A stretch of DNA of 64,000 nt from NCBI GenBank assembly GCA_902801325.1, contig CADCHQ010000019.1, positions 1 to 64,000 on the forward strand, read 5' to 3'. This document shows positions 14,883 through 23,647 of this stretch, piece after piece. A program made the position numbers and the translations under genes. Numbering within the stretch: position 1 is the stretch's first letter; every line of letters begins with the position of its first letter. This DNA is from an uncultured Bacteroidales bacterium. GTDB lineage: Bacteria > Bacteroidota > Bacteroidia > Bacteroidales > Bacteroidaceae. The notes beneath the pieces are model-generated. The model did no database searches. It saw only the letters and a program-made list of their open reading frames with translations, and was not told the origin of the DNA.

Positions 14883-17192
14883 ATGAAACGCTTGCTTTTT
14901 ATAACATTCCTTCTTTGTAGTTTTGTGCCAAACATGAGTATGGCACAGAGTACGAAGACAATAAACCTCACTTTTTCGAAAGAAGATTATAATATTATTA
15001 AAAGAGGGGAAGGATATGATATTAGATTTCATAGTCTAATATCTACTTATGGAGCAGATTCTCTAGCTCCAGCACTCCCTTTCACCGTCGTAAATATTCT
15101 TTTAGACCCAGACAAAGATTTTGATTGCTTTTCTTTTACTGTTGAAGATTCTTTACTAATGGAGAATATCATTATAAATGCAAAAGAACCCATTCTTCCA
15201 ACATCTCATAAATCCATTCAAACAACAAGAAAAGCATCATATGCAAGAAAGAGTTTCCCTGACAATTTAGTATCATATTCAGGAACCCATACAATCAGAG
15301 GCTATAAAATAGCTAGTTTCCTTGTTTCCCCCTTTCAATACAATTCTATAACAAAAGATCTATTTTTAAATAATTCTATTACTATTAATGTCACTCAAAA
15401 ATCAGCGCAAACAATTGCGAAAAGCATTTCCTCAACTACTAACACATTACATCGTTTAGTTGCAAATCCTCAAGATATATGTTTGTACTCAAGTGATCCC
15501 AATCTTTCTGATTTTGGTTATAATTATATTATTATTACTTGCGACTCCCTAAAAGATTCTTTTCAGAGATTAGCTTTCTGGGAAACAATGAAAGGTGTAC
15601 CGACAAAAGTCTTAACTACCGAAGAAATAGACAGTCTCTATGAGGGGAATACGATGCAACTTAAAATAAAAGCTGCAATAAAAGATTACTATAACGGACA
15701 ATATTCAGGTCTCGAATATGTTCTATTAGGTGGTGATGTAGAAATAGTACCAACACAATTATGTTGTGTTAAAAAAGCTGTATATAATTCTGTAGGAGGA
15801 CTTTTCTATAACATTGTTGATTTTACGCCAACGGATTGGTTTTATGGATGTTTAGACACAATGGACTGGGACACAGATCAAGATGGAGATGTCGGAGAAA
15901 CAGATGATAGTGTTGATATTGCCGCAGAGGTCGTTGTTTCCAGACTTCCCGTGAAATCATGTACTGATGTAACGAATATGATAGAAAGAGTTATAAAATA
16001 TACATGGAGTCCACCTATGAATAACTGGGAAGATGAATTACTTATGTGTGGAAGAATGCTATATACTATGGAAACATGGAATGGAAACACCATTAGTGAT
16101 GTACATTTTCATTATGAAAAGGAACACTTGGAAAATGGGTTTCCGTTATGGAACGGAGACGTCATTAGGTTTTTTGATACTGGGACTGATTTTGAAGGTG
16201 GAGCAAACTATGATTTTTCAGCGGCAAACCTGCAAGCAGAATTGTCCAAAGGATACCATTTTGTAAATATAGATACTCATGGTCCTGAAATAGATAACTA
16301 CTTATTTAATAGCTATTTCTTAATGGAACCGGTTGATACTATAGTAGCAGAACCTGGTGATACGACAATTTTATATGAATTATATGACAATCTTGATGCA
16401 AGTAATATAATCAACAACGGGAGCACTATCATATTAACTTCAGCATGTCAGGTAAACAGGTTTGATGACATAAGAGGCGATTGCATTGGGGAAGCATTCA
16501 TGAGAAATCCAAACGGAGGGATCTTATCGTTTATTGCAAGTTCGCGCGATAGTTGGAGATATGCATCTTTGGAGATTGACAAACAAATTCTTCAAGGGGT
16601 ATTTAATGGACAATACAAAGGGAGATTAGGAAAAACATTATGGGATACAAAAAATGCTATGCAAGGATTATGTAACAATTACGATAATGGATATAGGTGG
16701 ATTCTTTTTTCCATAAATATGTTGGGAGATCCTGAGATGCCAGTATATATTTCTCAACCAGGTAATATTCCACATTTAAATGTTACTTTTACTAATAACA
16801 ATTTATCCATTTATACAAGTGATGATAATACACAATTTTGCGTTATGAGTCGTGATGATATGGGAGATAGTTATTATGACATCTCTGATGGTTCTGTAAC
16901 ATATCCCAATATAACAAAGGAAAGAACTTTTTGTATTACGCAAGATGGTTGCTTGCCATACATTGGGGAATGTGCTTCAATAGTCCATTTACAAAACAGA
17001 CATATCCTTGGTAATTACCATATCTTAGCTTCTCAAACACTAATAGGGAAAAATGTTTCTCCTAACATTAATGAAGGGAGTATTATTATAGAAAAGGGGA
17101 AAACTTCCATCAACAGTCCCCAAGGCGTAATCATTCAAAACGATTTTGAGGTAAAATTGGGTGCAGAACTTGAAATTAATGTAAATAATTAA
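14883..17192 (+). CDS. Gingipain-type C25 cysteine peptidase
   Basis: 769 residues with a signal peptide (MKRLLFITFLLCSF...SMAQ). After a propeptide-like N-terminal 190 residues, the C25 fold follows: YIIITCDSLKDSFQRLAFWE, VLLGGDVEIVPTQ, VVVSRLPVKS, and the catalytic pair FVNIDTHGPE (His) and IILTSACQVNRFDD (Cys). GGILSFIASSRDS and INMLGDPEMPVY complete the family pattern. Gingipain relatives cleave after Arg or Lys at the cell surface; specificity here cannot be read. No standard type A tail is present. The end (INSPQGVIIQNDFEVKLGAE) resembles the coathanger-like repeats found in other Bacteroidetes exoproteins. It is co-oriented with the T9SS cargo upstream. Confidence 0.8.
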   Translation: MKRLLFITFLLCSFVPNMSMAQSTKTINLTFSKEDYNIIKRGEGYDIRFHSLISTYGADSLAPALPFTVVNILLDPDKDFDCFSFTVEDSLLMENIIINAKEPILPTSHKSIQTTRKASYARKSFPDNLVSYSGTHTIRGYKIASFLVSPFQYNSITKDLFLNNSITINVTQKSAQTIAKSISSTTNTLHRLVANPQDICLYSSDPNLSDFGYNYIIITCDSLKDSFQRLAFWETMKGVPTKVLTTEEIDSLYEGNTMQLKIKAAIKDYYNGQYSGLEYVLLGGDVEIVPTQLCCVKKAVYNSVGGLFYNIVDFTPTDWFYGCLDTMDWDTDQDGDVGETDDSVDIAAEVVVSRLPVKSCTDVTNMIERVIKYTWSPPMNNWEDELLMCGRMLYTMETWNGNTISDVHFHYEKEHLENGFPLWNGDVIRFFDTGTDFEGGANYDFSAANLQAELSKGYHFVNIDTHGPEIDNYLFNSYFLMEPVDTIVAEPGDTTILYELYDNLDASNIINNGSTIILTSACQVNRFDDIRGDCIGEAFMRNPNGGILSFIASSRDSWRYASLEIDKQILQGVFNGQYKGRLGKTLWDTKNAMQGLCNNYDNGYRWILFSINMLGDPEMPVYISQPGNIPHLNVTFTNNNLSIYTSDDNTQFCVMSRDDMGDSYYDISDGSVTYPNITKERTFCITQDGCLPYIGECASIVHLQNRHILGNYHILASQTLIGKNVSPNINEGSIIIEKGKTSINSPQGVIIQNDFEVKLGAELEINVNN

Positions 17193-17200
17193 TAACTTTG
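17170..17200 (+). promoter_or_regulatory. Promoter for the exported protein at 17215
   Basis: TTG at 17170-17172, a 20-nt spacer, and TAACTTTG at 17193-17200. The -7 box lies just past the peptidase stop and 14 nt before the ATG, so this gene can be transcribed independently with a very short leader. Confidence 0.55.
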
Positions 17201-17214
17201 TATCAAAAAGTATT

Positions 17215-18276
17215 ATGAAAAGAATACTATCGTTGACCATCATTTGCATGATTCCCCTTTTTGCTTTTGCAAAGGTGAAGGGCTATCCCACCATTTATTC
17301 TGAGTATAAGGAGGATGCTCAGAGGGAGCACCCGGATAAAGAGCCTGATAAAATAGTCACGAATTACTGGCTCTCGTATTATCATACAGAAAATGGAGAA
17401 TTCGGGAAAATGGAGTATTATGCCTTGCTGGCAGATACCATCATAGGCACCAAGTTTTTCCGCCAAGAAGGAGACAAGGTTTTCTTATTCCACGAAGGGC
17501 AGGAACTTCTGCTTATTGACTATGGTTTGAAGGAGGGTGATTCTTTCGTGAGTCCTTGGGGCGAAAGGTTCGTAGTTACGAGGTCCTTTACATTTGATAC
17601 CTATACCAAATACTACGGTTCCTGGCATAAATGCAGCTCACTATATTCTGGTAACGACTCACCAAAGGTGGTGCATCTGCAATCTTTGGAAGATGAAGGA
17701 CGGGAAGACGAATGGATGGAAGGCTTAGGTTCCGTCGAATGGGGAATAATACCTCTACAAGTATTGCAAAAGCTTAGTTTATTTCCAGCAAAAGCAGAAA
17801 GGATACACCTAATACACGGAAGTTCATCTCTCTATGACTATTCAAGGTCATATACGTTCTCTGGAGATACCCTGTGCGTCAATGATTATTGGCAGCTTAA
17901 TCGGGAAACATGCTGTGCTGAATGTACCATAAAGGATTATGTCGTTAGTTTAAAAGTGTATAGTGAGAGTGGAGCTACAGACATGGGTCCTAAGAGATTT
18001 CAGTTAAAAATACCAGGTTTAAAAGCTGGGACTTACAAAATATTCATGAATGGCGCGTTACGCCGTGAGGCTCTTGTGTGCAAGGGAGCAGACGGAATTG
18101 AGTCAATTCAAAATTCTTGCTCCGATGATCTACGCAAGCGTCACTACTTCGCAGATGCCGAGCGCACAATTCATAATGAGGCAGATGCCATCTATGACCT
18201 CAGTGGACGGCGGGTGGAGAATCCCAAGCGAGGGCTGTATATTCAGGGAGGGAAGAAAGTTGTGAAGCAGAAATAA
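17215..18276 (+). CDS. Exported protein with short YDLSGRRV-type C-terminal tail
   Basis: 353 residues, signal peptide MKRILSLTIICMIPLFAFA. The body (residues 30-290) is a mixed beta protein without a family I know; WLSYYHTENGEFGKMEYYALL and LLIDYGLKEGDSF are typical of uncharacterised Prevotella exoproteins. The C-terminus, IYDLSGRRVENPKRGLYIQG followed by GKKVVK, is the short tail found on many exported Prevotella proteins. Residues just before the tail (about 300-317) are encoded by a dispersed 51-bp repeat present twice more in the window, so this stretch looks inserted. A frameshifted relic of the same tail lies at 26289-26340. Confidence 0.6.
   Translation: MKRILSLTIICMIPLFAFAKVKGYPTIYSEYKEDAQREHPDKEPDKIVTNYWLSYYHTENGEFGKMEYYALLADTIIGTKFFRQEGDKVFLFHEGQELLLIDYGLKEGDSFVSPWGERFVVTRSFTFDTYTKYYGSWHKCSSLYSGNDSPKVVHLQSLEDEGREDEWMEGLGSVEWGIIPLQVLQKLSLFPAKAERIHLIHGSSSLYDYSRSYTFSGDTLCVNDYWQLNRETCCAECTIKDYVVSLKVYSESGATDMGPKRFQLKIPGLKAGTYKIFMNGALRREALVCKGADGIESIQNSCSDDLRKRHYFADAERTIHNEADAIYDLSGRRVENPKRGLYIQGGKKVVKQK
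18114..18164 (+). repeat. Dispersed 51-bp repeat, copy inside a CDS
   Basis: Begins TTCTTGCTCC and contains TACGCAAGCGTCACT, then GCAGATGC and GAGCG. It matches 49800-49850 over its whole length and 31538-31584 (inverse) over its first part. It is read in frame in the gene 17215-18276 as part of SCSDDLRKRHYFADAER. Confidence 0.8.
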
Positions 18277-18370
18277 AACACCTGTGCTACGATTATTTTC
18301 GCTCATTTCGTTTGGACGAGCGAAGGAGGATTATTGTATAATTAAAATAAAATAAAACAATAAAACATTT

Positions 18371-19420
18371 ATGAAATATGGAAGTAAGAAAATAAGTAAA
18401 GCTGGTACTATAGCATTAACTTCATGCGATAAGAATGAGGTTAACAATGCTATTGAAATGATCAATGACTGGAGAGCATTACATTTGCCAGCTCTTGATG
18501 AATTGCAAAGCTCCCTTCTTCTTTTATTAAAAGAGAATAGAATACATTCTTTTACCGTTTCTCGAAGATTAAAACGAATATCTTCTATTCTAAATAAACT
18601 AGACAGGAATCCAAAGTCGAAATTAGGAACAATGCAAGATATTGGCGGATTGAGAATCGTTGTCCGAACAATGGATACGTTAAACAAAGTATTAATTGTA
18701 TTACTAAAAAACATACCCAACAACTTCGAATTGACGAAACAACCTATTAATTATATAGATAGCCCAAAAGATATTAGCGGGTATAGAAGTATCCATCTTG
18801 TATATAAATATCATTCTGAAAATATAGATTTAGATGGAATGAAGATTGAGCTTCAGTTAAGAACGAAATTACAACATTCTTGGGCTATGGCTGTCGAAAC
18901 CGCAGAACTGATAACTGGGACGGCATTAAAATCCAGTCAAGGTGAAGAAGAGTGGTTAACGTTCTTTAAAGTTGTTAGTTCTTTGTTTGCTATAAAAGAA
19001 AGAACACCAGTTATGAAAGAACACAAGGAAAGGGGATATGGTATGAAGGAACTTATGACAATTTTGTATCAAATGAATAAAAAATATAATTTTAATGATA
19101 CATTAAAGGCACTGAATGTGACATGTTCATTTGCGAAACAAGATAATTATAAGGATGGATATTACATTTTATCCATCAACTTTGAAACAAAAAAAGTAAA
19201 AATAAATGCTTTCCCAAAAGAAAATGAGGAATATGCATCGGCATATTATTCAAAAATGGAAAAAAATATGGAAGACTATAAAAATGCTGTAGTTTTAGTA
19301 TCAGTACCAAAGATGCAACAACTGCAAGAAGCCTATCCTAGTTATTTCCTTAACACGAGAGAATTTCTGAATACAATTGATATTATGATGCATAATTGTG
19401 TGCAATGGGGCTGGGCATAA
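18371..19420 (+). CDS. RelA/SpoT-domain (p)ppGpp-synthetase-like protein
   Basis: 349 residues. The synthetase core spans about 50-190: RLKRISSILNKLDR, then MQDIGGLRIVVRT (DIGGxR), ISGYRSIHLVYKY (GYRSIH) and IELQLRTKLQHSWAM (ExQxRTxxQHxWA). There is no HD hydrolase domain, so it is a small alarmone synthetase or a toxic relative that pyrophosphorylates nucleotides or tRNA. The C-terminal 120 residues are unassigned. They could be a regulatory or autoinhibitory domain as in phage-sensing CapRel proteins, which are of similar size, but I cannot see that family's C-terminal motif. It stands beside a PHP/ATPase module, which favours a defence role. Confidence 0.75.
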   Translation: MKYGSKKISKAGTIALTSCDKNEVNNAIEMINDWRALHLPALDELQSSLLLLLKENRIHSFTVSRRLKRISSILNKLDRNPKSKLGTMQDIGGLRIVVRTMDTLNKVLIVLLKNIPNNFELTKQPINYIDSPKDISGYRSIHLVYKYHSENIDLDGMKIELQLRTKLQHSWAMAVETAELITGTALKSSQGEEEWLTFFKVVSSLFAIKERTPVMKEHKERGYGMKELMTILYQMNKKYNFNDTLKALNVTCSFAKQDNYKDGYYILSINFETKKVKINAFPKENEEYASAYYSKMEKNMEDYKNAVVLVSVPKMQQLQEAYPSYFLNTREFLNTIDIMMHNCVQWGWA

Positions 19421-19880
19421 ATTGTATTCAAATTGTAGTCATTTTTAAATAATTGTACTCATGGACAATGGATTTGACTTGGTTTCTGGACTCAAAACAA
19501 GATGTGTAGATTTCATAAATTAGTATATCAGAATGATGGAAAATATTTTGTTGGTTATATTTGCACTAACCTTTACCAATCAGTATTACTGCATTATTTA
19601 GAAAAATCGTATATAGTCTTCTTTATGTATTCATTCAGGTATCCTTCTACTGGCAGATTTCATCGATTTCTGAAGAAAAGAAACCTAAGAGCTGGCTGAA
19701 GAGTGTAAGCGCTTTTGCCAATGGTTGGGGAATTTATAGGCTATGAAGGAACGCTTGTCAAACCTGTTGGTATGTAGCACAGAAAGTGAGCGTAGAAAGA
19801 TGATAGCGGAAATATTGGAGTATAAAGGGTAAAACATCATTCCTTGGAAAAGTATTTTAACGCAAAAAATTACTATAAGC
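19421..19880. other. Intergenic stretch with decayed coding remnants
   Basis: A 65-codon ORF (19502-19699) begins MCRFHKLVYQNDGKYFVGY, a Cys/Tyr pattern like small Bacteroidetes zinc proteins, but then loses plausible protein character. In another frame a start-less segment ends SWLKSVSAFANGWGIYRL and overlaps, at ATGA, a 29-codon ORF (19743-19832). I read this as the wreck of one or two small genes, not as functional ones. Confidence 0.35.
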
Positions 19881-21920
19881 ATGAAGAGGTGTGATTTACA
19901 TATGCATACAGTGCCATCTGTATCTGACAGAACTTTCGTATTTGACAAAGAAGTTCTGAAAGGCTATGTAGAGAAAACTGGTTTGGATGTGATAGCCATT
20001 ACAAACCACAACCTTTTTGACTATTCCCAGTTTAACGCAATTAAAAGCGAATTGCCCAATACGGTTGTCCTCCCAGGAATAGAAGTTGATTTGGAAAAAG
20101 GTCATATTCTGGTCATTGCTAATAATGATGATGGAACTCTTTTTGATTTCAATGCTAAATGTTTGGAGGTACAGAATCTCATTCATACAGAAAATGATTA
20201 TATTTCATACGATTCATTTTCCCGCATCTTCTCCGACCTAAGCAAATATCTTCTGATACCACACTATGAGAAATCGCCCAAACTTCCTAAAGATATCATA
20301 GAAAAAATTGGGCGGAATATAGCTGCTGGAGAAGTGTCAAGTGTAAAAAAATTTATCTATATGGAGAATGAGGCTGACGAAATAACGCCAGTGTACTTTA
20401 GCGATTTCAGAGTAGAAAGAGGCGTTATAGAGGGAGACTATCCTGTAAGCCATACGTTTATGGATGTAGATGAGGTGAATGTGAGTACACTGAAACTCTG
20501 TCTGATGGATAAAACTAAGGTGTCTTTGACTGCAGAGAAAGGTGTTAAGTTGTTCCCAATATTCCCCAACGGGCAGATGCTCTCAACAGGGTTGAACATT
20601 ATGTTTGGCAAACGTTCAACCGGAAAAACCTATACATTAAATGCCATCGCAAAGAAATTCGGGGATAGAGCTAAGTACATCAAACAGTTTGAATTGTTGA
20701 ACACTGGCAAGAATGATTCAGACCAGTTTGAGAATGACCAGAAGGTACGTCAAGAAAGATATGCTGAAAACTTCTTCAAAGAGTTCAGCGAGGTGGTTAC
20801 TGATATGCTGGAAACATGCTCTGCCGCTGATGATGAGATGAAACTTCAGAAGTATTTGGAAGCAGTGATGGCTTCAGCAACTCAGAGTGATGTTAACGAT
20901 GTCTTTTCAAAGTCTGCTTTGTTTAATGAGAACACTTACAATGAACAGTATTATGATGAGCTCAAAAAACTGATACTTGCATCTCAAACTTTGATAGAAA
21001 CGCAGCAATATAAGGAGATTATCAATAGGTATTTGCCAGAAGAGAACCTTAAGGTTTTACTTAAAGAACTGATAGAGTTGTATAGAAGTGATATGCTGGA
21101 TAGCAAGTTCAGAAAAGAGGTGAACAATATGCTTAAATTGGTGAAGGAATCATTACAACTTAAGTCAGCAGCACCCAGAATCCCGGACATTGACTTATAT
21201 CAGTATTTCCTGAACAAGAAGAAACGTGAAATCTTTGCTCAAATCGCTATTGCCATCAAGAAGAACCGCGTTGTGAGTCAAGAAAAGGCGGGCAATTTCA
21301 CCATCAGTGTAACAGCTAGGCCGTTTACAAATGCTACAGATTTAAAGTCTGTTGGATTGAGACAAATATCATTGGCAAATGCCTTTGAAAAGTACTGCGA
21401 TCCAGTTCAGTATTTAGAGGCATTAAAGGTGGCAGGTGTAGAAAGTGATAGAATATACAAGTTGTTTACAGCTATCGAATATAAAATACTTAATTCATCT
21501 GGACTACCTGTTTCAGGTGGTGAACGTTCGGAATTCAACTTCTTGCAAAAAATCAAAGATGCTATCCTGTCAGATATACTACTGATAGACGAACCAGAAT
21601 CCTCATTCGACAACATCTTCTTGAAGAACGAGGTTAATAAGTTCATTAAGGAGATGGCAGAAAACATGCCTGTGATTATCTCCACACATAACAATACCAT
21701 AGGAGGTTCTATAAAGCCGGATTATATTCTATATACAGAGAAAAGAATAGAAGGAGGGGTAACGAACTTCTATATGTACAGTGGTTTCCCCGGATCGAAA
21801 GAGTTGAAAGACATTAACGGGAACCGTATAGAGAATTATGAGATTACTCTAAACAGCTTAGAAGCTGGTGAAGAGGCGTATACTGAAAGAAAAGGAATTT
21901 ATGAAACACTTAAAAATTAA
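19881..21920 (+). CDS. PHP-domain plus ABC-type ATPase protein (TrlF-like)
   Basis: 679 residues. The N-terminal PHP phosphoesterase has DLHMHTVPS (residues 5-13) and VIAITNHNLFD (35-45) as metal-binding motifs. From residue 230 an SMC/ABC-like ATPase begins: IMFGKRSTGKTYTLNAIAKK (Walker A), a long helical insertion, then LPVSGGERSEFNF (signature), DILLIDEPESSFDN (Walker B) and PVIISTHNNTIGG (H-loop). PHP-ATPase fusions of the TrlF type occur in variable regions of bacterial genomes and are suspected DNA- or nucleotide-processing defence proteins. The ATG follows a short AT-rich leader. It overlaps a small partner gene by 20 nt. Confidence 0.8.
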   Translation: MKRCDLHMHTVPSVSDRTFVFDKEVLKGYVEKTGLDVIAITNHNLFDYSQFNAIKSELPNTVVLPGIEVDLEKGHILVIANNDDGTLFDFNAKCLEVQNLIHTENDYISYDSFSRIFSDLSKYLLIPHYEKSPKLPKDIIEKIGRNIAAGEVSSVKKFIYMENEADEITPVYFSDFRVERGVIEGDYPVSHTFMDVDEVNVSTLKLCLMDKTKVSLTAEKGVKLFPIFPNGQMLSTGLNIMFGKRSTGKTYTLNAIAKKFGDRAKYIKQFELLNTGKNDSDQFENDQKVRQERYAENFFKEFSEVVTDMLETCSAADDEMKLQKYLEAVMASATQSDVNDVFSKSALFNENTYNEQYYDELKKLILASQTLIETQQYKEIINRYLPEENLKVLLKELIELYRSDMLDSKFRKEVNNMLKLVKESLQLKSAAPRIPDIDLYQYFLNKKKREIFAQIAIAIKKNRVVSQEKAGNFTISVTARPFTNATDLKSVGLRQISLANAFEKYCDPVQYLEALKVAGVESDRIYKLFTAIEYKILNSSGLPVSGGERSEFNFLQKIKDAILSDILLIDEPESSFDNIFLKNEVNKFIKEMAENMPVIISTHNNTIGGSIKPDYILYTEKRIEGGVTNFYMYSGFPGSKELKDINGNRIENYEITLNSLEAGEEAYTERKGIYETLKN

Positions 21921-22194
21921 AGACCAGAAAGGTTACTTCACAAGGGGCGAGAGTTGGATAGTTATTAGTGAGATGACGAAAGATGATCTGCTAAATCTTG
22001 CGCATGCTGCTGTGGAAGAGTCTGATTTTGAAATGGATGCTTATGAAGAGGCACTCCTTCCCAATCCTGCTCATAAGATTATCTACCAAAAGATTAGCGG
22101 ACAATTACAGGAACTGCATAACAGAAAAGATGCGTTCCAAGAAGAAATCCGCAATATCTATAAGGATGCGTACAACAAATATTGTGTAGAGTAA
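21901..22194 (+). CDS. Small helical partner of the PHP/ATPase protein
   Basis: 97 residues starting at ATG 21901, inside the last codons of the PHP/ATPase gene. An in-frame GTG at 21868 would add 11 residues and looks less likely. The sequence (KHLKIKDQKGYFTRGESW, then EEALLPNPAHKIIYQKIS, then LHNRKDAFQEEIRNIYKDAY) is acidic and helical, with no known motif. The overlap strongly suggests a subunit or inhibitor of the ATPase. Confidence 0.65.
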   Translation: MKHLKIKDQKGYFTRGESWIVISEMTKDDLLNLAHAAVEESDFEMDAYEEALLPNPAHKIIYQKISGQLQELHNRKDAFQEEIRNIYKDAYNKYCVE

Positions 22195-22250
22195 ACAATC
22201 TGGTAGTATGTCATTCCGTATAGCAGGCATAAAGAGAGACAAAGGAATCG

Positions 22251-22370
22251 CCTGTTAAGCAAAATCTAGTTCGTTGACTAACAACGCATTATAAAAGTTG
22301 TTAGTTTTTGTTAGTTATAAGCTGCCAAAATATTTGGTGGCTTGTTTTTTTGTTTGGAACTTTGTGGTTG
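22251..22370 (+). repeat. Leader repeat, copy 2 (about 118 bp), upstream of the GLPGLI/TonB genes
   Basis: Matches 13488-13606. It includes TTGACTAACAACGCATTAT, the hairpin AAGCTGCCAAA / TTTGGTGGCTT and the promoter TTTG (22333-22336), 20 nt, GAACTTTG (22357-22364). A C-to-T change in the stem relative to copy 1 keeps pairing as a wobble. Confidence 0.85.
22333..22364 (+). promoter_or_regulatory. Promoter inside leader repeat copy 2
   Basis: -33 TTTG, exactly 20 nt, -7 GAACTTTG, identical in geometry to copy 1. A second -7 candidate, TACTTTTG, lies at 22434-22441, nearer the gene. Confidence 0.6.
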
Positions 22371-22517
22371 TAAAGATAATCCTTAATGAAGAGACGGCAT
22401 GTAACTATAACTTTTATCAGTGGTAATTTTACCTACTTTTGCGACATTGAATTATAGAAAATCACAGGCCTGTGATAATTATTTAATTTTAAATTATTAA
22501 TTTTACAACGAAAAACT

Positions 22518-22751
22518 ATGAAAAAGTTATTTTTAATTGGAGCACTCATCTGCACAAGTTTATGTACCTCTGCATCAACAAGATGGATTACCAGTTGTGG
22601 GATTGTTTTTGAAACAGTTTCATTCGAAAACTTTCCAGGTACAATGGCTGAATACGTAGAGTTCCTAATGGATACGAATGAAGATTTTTGCCACGTAAGA
22701 GCTTTACCTAGAATTTTCAATGAGGGTGATGATTCGCCAATTATTCCCTAA
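22518..22751 (+). CDS. Small exported protein of unknown family
   Basis: 77 residues. It has a clear signal peptide (MKKLFLIGALICTSLCTSAS), then about 55 residues with two Cys: RWITSCGIVFETVSFENF, then YVEFLMDTNEDFCHVRALPR. It is the first gene after the repeated leader and is 20 nt before the GLPGLI gene. I know no family. A role as a small periplasmic or surface partner of the downstream exported proteins is inference. Confidence 0.6.
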   Translation: MKKLFLIGALICTSLCTSASTRWITSCGIVFETVSFENFPGTMAEYVEFLMDTNEDFCHVRALPRIFNEGDDSPIIP

Positions 22752-22771
22752 ATCAATAAGAATTTCATAAT

Positions 22772-23647
22772 ATGAAACGCCTCGTAATTTTCATTGCATC
22801 CCTGATGCTCATTATTTCCTCCAAGGCCCAAAAGACCTATCAGTGGGGTGGTAAGACATACACGCTCCAACTTGGAGAAGAAGGGAAAAAAATAGCAACC
22901 CTCGACAAAGAGTCCGTCATCGACACAAGTATCTTTGAGTGCATCTACTACCATCTATCTTCAGACCCCGTACTCAATGAGTCAAGAGAAGAGTATGATA
23001 TATTGCTTGCTGGCAGGAAATATGCAAAATACATGAATTACGAGGCGTTTGCCTTTGATTCCGTTCTCAACTATTATGACAGGGACAAGATTACAATTGA
23101 AGATTATCTTCTATTGAGCTATCAATATCCATCAAGGGACTACTCATACATCATAAAAGAAAGTAGTGGGAGGAATGAAATTCACGATAATGTTTACATC
23201 AACTACTTCACCTACGAAGACAATAACTTAGCCTTTGGATGGGCATTACTGAATGACACACTGACTGTTTGCGGCCACCTATGCCACATGGCAACTTGCA
23301 AGTTCCGAGGACGCGACTGGACGGCATGGTATGCCGAGGACATCCCCTCCAACCAAGGTCCTTGGAAGTTTTCAGGTACGCCCGGCATGATTTTACAAAT
23401 CGAGGATAGTGAACGAGAGCATGTGTTCAGGGCCACGTCCATACGTTCGGGGAAAAGTGCCATCAAGTTGGTTCATAGTCTAGAATCCAAAACAAATAGG
23501 GAATGGTTCAACAAGGCTCTCCGGGACTACATGACCGACCCCACGGGAACTCAGCAGACATCTGGTGTGGAAGTCAAAGTAATAAATGGAACTGATAATC
23601 GCATCAGGCAACGCCGCCGTTTCTTCAACCCCATCGAGAAGGAATGA
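22772..23647 (+). CDS. GLPGLI-family exported protein
   Basis: 291 residues with a signal peptide (MKRLVIFIASLMLIISSKAQ). The family motif appears as GPWKFSGTPGMILQIED at about residues 205-221, with WTAWYAEDIP before it; in the family this reads W.ayy..diP...GP..f.GLPGlIl. The function of GLPGLI proteins is not established. They are frequently encoded directly upstream of TonB-linked outer-membrane proteins, as here, where the stop overlaps the next ATG (ATGA). The N-terminal 100 residues are divergent. Confidence 0.8.
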   Translation: MKRLVIFIASLMLIISSKAQKTYQWGGKTYTLQLGEEGKKIATLDKESVIDTSIFECIYYHLSSDPVLNESREEYDILLAGRKYAKYMNYEAFAFDSVLNYYDRDKITIEDYLLLSYQYPSRDYSYIIKESSGRNEIHDNVYINYFTYEDNNLAFGWALLNDTLTVCGHLCHMATCKFRGRDWTAWYAEDIPSNQGPWKFSGTPGMILQIEDSEREHVFRATSIRSGKSAIKLVHSLESKTNREWFNKALRDYMTDPTGTQQTSGVEVKVINGTDNRIRQRRRFFNPIEKE

